A DNA stretch of 7,448 bases, taken from the NCBI GenBank assembly GCA_017623335.1, contig JAGAPI010000075.1:1-7448 (forward strand). Reading direction: 5' to 3'. Each line of letters begins with the position of its first letter. Within the stretch, counting starts at the first letter, position 1. The notes under the pieces are model-generated. The model was given only the letters and a program-made list of their open reading frames with translations, was not told where the DNA came from and searched no databases. The DNA comes from Prevotella sp. (GTDB taxonomy: Bacteria > Bacteroidota > Bacteroidia > Bacteroidales > Bacteroidaceae). Made by a program: the position numbers and the translations under genes. Positions 5,169 to 7,448 of this stretch are shown here, piece after piece.

Positions 5169-6305
5169 TTACAACACACGCTTCAGCCTTGCAATAAAGT
5201 CATCGGCTTGGGCAATGGTTAGCGTAAGCGGCGGAAGCAGACGCAGCACGTTGGTGCCGGCGCAGCCTGTGAAGCAATGCTCCTGCTTGATGAGCGGCAC
5301 ACGAACGTCCTTGTGGGGACAACTGAGGTCGATGCCAATCATAAGACCGCGGCCACGGATATCGAGAATCTTTTCGGGACATTCTGCCTGCAGCTTCCTC
5401 AGTTCCTCCATGAGGTGCTCGCCCACCGTGCGGGCGTTGTCCACAAGATTCTCGCTCTCCATGACATCGAGCACGGCAAGTGCGGCGGCACAGCCGAGAT
5501 GGTTGCCGCCAAAGGTGGTGCCGAGCTGACCGTAGACGGGCTTCAGGTGAGGGGCGATGAGCACGCCGCCCATGGGGAAGCCGTTGGCGATGCCTTTTGC
5601 CACAGTCACGATGTCGGGGCGGATACCCAGCCACTGGTGGGCGAAGAACTTGCCGCTGCGCCCGTAGCCGCACTGTATTTCGTCACAGATAAGCACCGTG
5701 CCATACTTCTTGCAGGCTGCCTGCAAGCCCTGCGCAAACTCGGGAGTGGCAAGGCGGATGCCGCCTACGCCCTGAATGCACTCAAGAATTACCGCGCACA
5801 CATCGCCCTTGGCAATCTCAGCCTCCCATGCCGCAAGGTCGTTGAGCGGCAGATAGGTCACGTGACCGTTGGCGTTGATTGGCGCAATGATTTTGGGGTT
5901 GTTGGTAGCCTCCACCGCCAATGAGGTTCTGCCGTGGAAAGCCTTCTCGGCAGAAAGCACACGTGTGCGGCCGTTGGTGAACGATGCCAGTTTGAGGGCG
6001 TTCTCGTTAGCCTCGGCTCCGCTGTTGATGAGAAACAGCTGATAATCGTCGTAGCCGCACGCTTTGCCCAGCCGTTCCGCCAGTTGCTGCTGCAGCTTGT
6101 TTATCACTGAGTTGCTGTAGAAACCAATTTTCTGCAACTGTTCCGTCACCTTATTTATATAATGGGGATGGCTGTGGCCGATGCTTATCACGGCATGTCC
6201 GCCGTAGAGGTCAAGATACTCCTGACCGTCCTCGTCCCACACTTTGCATCCCTCGCCTTTCACGATGTTTACATCGAACAAAGGGTAAACGTCGAATAAT
6301 TTCAT
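5169..6305 (-). CDS. argD: Acetylornithine/succinylornithine aminotransferase ArgD
   Basis: This 378-residue PLP enzyme of aminotransferase class III (fold type I) is full length for ArgD. It exchanges the amino group between glutamate and N-acyl-glutamate semialdehyde to give N-acyl-ornithine, in the cytoplasm. Visible landmarks: GGHAVISIGHSHP (35-47), the phosphate-binding SGAEANENALK (95-105), FHGRT (123-127), the cofactor-ring Asp208 in CDEIQCGYGR, the Schiff-base Lys237 in VAKGIANGFPMGG, and TTFGGNHLGCAAA (263-275). In Bacteroidetes the route is known to use N-succinyl rather than N-acetyl intermediates, so the natural substrate may be N-succinylornithine; sequence alone does not decide this. 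ATG 6305 gives the usual N-terminus (MKLFDVYPLFDV). It follows argC by 115 bases with no good promoter between, so cotranscription is likely. A related omega-aminotransferase is possible but unlikely given argC next door. Confidence 0.93.
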   Translation of the reverse strand: MKLFDVYPLFDVNIVKGEGCKVWDEDGQEYLDLYGGHAVISIGHSHPHYINKVTEQLQKIGFYSNSVINKLQQQLAERLGKACGYDDYQLFLINSGAEANENALKLASFTNGRTRVLSAEKAFHGRTSLAVEATNNPKIIAPINANGHVTYLPLNDLAAWEAEIAKGDVCAVILECIQGVGGIRLATPEFAQGLQAACKKYGTVLICDEIQCGYGRSGKFFAHQWLGIRPDIVTVAKGIANGFPMGGVLIAPHLKPVYGQLGTTFGGNHLGCAAALAVLDVMESENLVDNARTVGEHLMEELRKLQAECPEKILDIRGRGLMIGIDLSCPHKDVRVPLIKQEHCFTGCAGTNVLRLLPPLTLTIAQADDFIARLKRVL

Positions 6306-6314
6306 TTTAATTAA

Positions 6315-6342
6315 ATGAAGAATGAAGATTGAAGAATGAAGA
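6315..6342. repeat. Heptamer tandem repeat (ATGAAGA)4 between argC and argD
   Basis: Four perfect or one-mismatch 7-base units in a row: ATGAAGA, ATGAAGA, TTGAAGA, ATGAAGA. The array ends only 9 bases before the argD start on the minus strand, so it forms the pyrimidine-rich part of the argD translation start region (TCTTCAT repeated). Unit number could vary between strains by slippage. Confidence 0.65.
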
Positions 6343-6375
6343 ATCAGCGGTTGACAAAATCAATGAGGACTGATG

Positions 6376-6419
6376 AATATCATTTCACTCTTGCATTCAA
6401 TTTATTGTTAATATCATTT
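6376..6419. repeat. Direct repeat AATATCATTT just after argC
   Basis: AATATCATTT occurs at 6376-6385 and again at 6410-6419, the second copy touching the argC stop. The spacing is 34 bases start to start. The region is AT-rich and no function is evident. Confidence 0.35.
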
Positions 6420-6420
6420 A

Positions 6421-7389
6421 TTAGAAGGCACTGGGCTTGAGTTTCAAGCCTGCACTTTCTTCGATTCCAAACATAAGATTCATGTTCTGAACTGCCTGAC
6501 CCACGGCACCCTTCAGGAGGTTGTCGATGGTGGAGGTCACGAGCAGCTTCCCGTCCACCACGTCGCAATGGATGAGCGCCTTGTTGGTGTTCACCACCTG
6601 CTTCATGTCGATGGGCTTGTCGATGTAGTGGGTGAAGGCGGCATCGCGGTAGAAATCCTTGTAGGCTGCCACGATTTTTTCCTCAGGCAGGTCGGTCTTG
6701 ATGACGCTGGTGGCGAAGATGCCGCGTGCAAAATCGCCGCGCATTGGGACGAAGTCGATGGAAGCGTCGAGGGCGCCCTGCACCTGTGTGAGACTCTGGC
6801 GAATCTCTGCAATATGCTGGTGCTTGAACACCTTGTAGACGCTGAAGTTGTTGTTGCGCCATGAGAAATGCGTGGTGGCGGTGGGCTTCTGCCCGGCTCC
6901 CGTGCTGCCCGTCACGGCATTCACCACCACATCCCTGTCGAGGATGTGCAGACTTGCGGCAGGCAGCAGCGCCAGCTGGATGCAGGTGGCAAAGCATCCG
7001 GGATTGGCAAGATGCTGCGCTCCCTTTATCTCCTCGCGGTTGATTTCCGGCAGACCGTACACGTAGTCGTTGCCAGGAGCGGCGATGCGGAAGTCCTGTG
7101 CCAGGTCGATAATCCTGACGCCCTCGGGAATGGTGTGCTCCTTCAGGAACTGCTCACTCTTGCCGTGACCGAAACAGAAGAACACCACGTCGACGCTGTC
7201 GAAAGGCATGCTGTCGGTGAATCGCATGTCGGTCTCGCCATACAGTCCTCCGTGAACGTCGGTGAGCAGGTTGCCTGCGTTGCTCTCGCTGTTTACGAAA
7301 ACAATCTCAGCCTCGGGATGATTAATCAATATGCGGATAAGTTCACCGGCTGTATAGCCGGCTCCGCCCAATATTCCAACTTTTATCAT
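6421..7389 (-). CDS. argC: N-acyl-gamma-glutamyl-phosphate reductase ArgC
   Basis: This 322-residue cytoplasmic enzyme reduces N-acyl-glutamyl phosphate with NADPH to the semialdehyde that ArgD then aminates. The N-terminal Rossmann domain begins MIKVGILGGAGYTAGE, with the dinucleotide loop GGAGYTAGE at 8-16. The catalytic Cys132 sits in NPGCFAT, followed by VTGSTGAG (159-166) in the dimerisation/catalytic domain. FKHQHIAEI (188-196) supplies the conserved His residues, and the C-terminal GAVGQAVQNMNLM (294-306) returns to the cofactor domain. The length matches the shorter ArgC type (about 315-350 residues). ATG 7389 is the only sensible start because the Rossmann strand begins at residue 2. 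As with ArgD, a succinylated substrate is plausible in this phylum. No promoter is seen in the 59 bases upstream, so argC is probably inside an operon that begins outside the window. Confidence 0.95.
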   Translation of the reverse strand: MIKVGILGGAGYTAGELIRILINHPEAEIVFVNSESNAGNLLTDVHGGLYGETDMRFTDSMPFDSVDVVFFCFGHGKSEQFLKEHTIPEGVRIIDLAQDFRIAAPGNDYVYGLPEINREEIKGAQHLANPGCFATCIQLALLPAASLHILDRDVVVNAVTGSTGAGQKPTATTHFSWRNNNFSVYKVFKHQHIAEIRQSLTQVQGALDASIDFVPMRGDFARGIFATSVIKTDLPEEKIVAAYKDFYRDAAFTHYIDKPIDMKQVVNTNKALIHCDVVDGKLLVTSTIDNLLKGAVGQAVQNMNLMFGIEESAGLKLKPSAF

Positions 7390-7448
7390 TTTATCTTATT
7401 TCAGTAATTTGTTATCACTCGGTGCAACGATCCACAACAGCAGATAAA
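7390..7448 (-). other. Region upstream of argC, possibly the tail of an upstream operon gene
   Basis: On the minus strand all three frames entering from the window edge close before argC: TGA at 7417-7415, TGA at 7403-7401 and TAA at 7398-7396. Any of them could be the stop of a preceding gene. argG commonly precedes argC in Bacteroidales, but the 10-16 residues available are too few to recognise. There is no TAnnTTTG box, which agrees with read-through transcription into argC. Confidence 0.3.

Noticed and set aside
4940..5179. 79-codon minus-strand frame with Thr-Asp-x and Ser-Asp-x repeats
   Set aside because: It overlaps the 3' end of argD and is produced by the 9-base repeat arrays, which read as three-residue repeats. 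It has no promoter, start context or protein-like composition.
6356..6363. TGATTTTG-like -7 box before argD
   Set aside because: It has one mismatch at the important second base and no TTTG 19-21 bases upstream, so an internal argD promoter is not supported.
6339..6420. ArgR-type operator near the AATATCATTT direct repeats and TTGAAT-like words between argC and argD
   Set aside because: No pair of half-sites matches the known 18-base ARG box with correct symmetry; the resemblance is at the level expected for AT-rich DNA.

Overview
The window looks like chromosomal DNA from a Bacteroidales bacterium, most likely Prevotella or a close relative. Three lines of evidence support this: promoters of the Bacteroidetes type (TTTG, about 20 bases, then TAnnTTTG) in AT-rich gaps; gene starts that mostly lack a Shine-Dalgarno; and proteins typical of the phylum (a five-repeat DUF349 protein, a secreted GH35/DUF5597 enzyme, and ArgC followed by ArgD). 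The genus is a guess from overall character. No mobile element, CRISPR array, rRNA or tRNA was seen.

Layout: every supported gene lies on the minus strand, so transcription runs from high to low coordinates. The order is argC (7389-6421), argD (6305-5169), corA (4681-3755), the DUF349 gene (3617-1737), and a GH35 glycosidase (1575 to the window edge, 3' end missing). argC and argD are consecutive steps of arginine synthesis and probably share a transcript, whose promoter would lie upstream of the window. The other three genes each have their own recognisable -7 box and look like separate transcription units. A clear intrinsic terminator ends the DUF349 unit just before the GH35 promoter.

The 487-base gap between argD and corA holds most of the unexplained structure. 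Next to argD is a repeat island: two short arrays of 9-base units, one of which also forms the arm of a long imperfect hairpin. Next to corA are a promoter, a leader of roughly 175 bases with a 15-codon ORF (MDDDYHAENFNGFGR), and a stem that would pair with the corA Shine-Dalgarno. This resembles the leader-peptide control known for Mg2+ transporter genes in enterobacteria, but in an apparently unrelated form, and it is the best candidate here for undescribed regulation. Heptamer repeats of one family occur in both the argC-argD and argD-corA gaps.

The five proteins do not form one pathway. The window is mostly an ordinary housekeeping stretch with unusual intergenic DNA.
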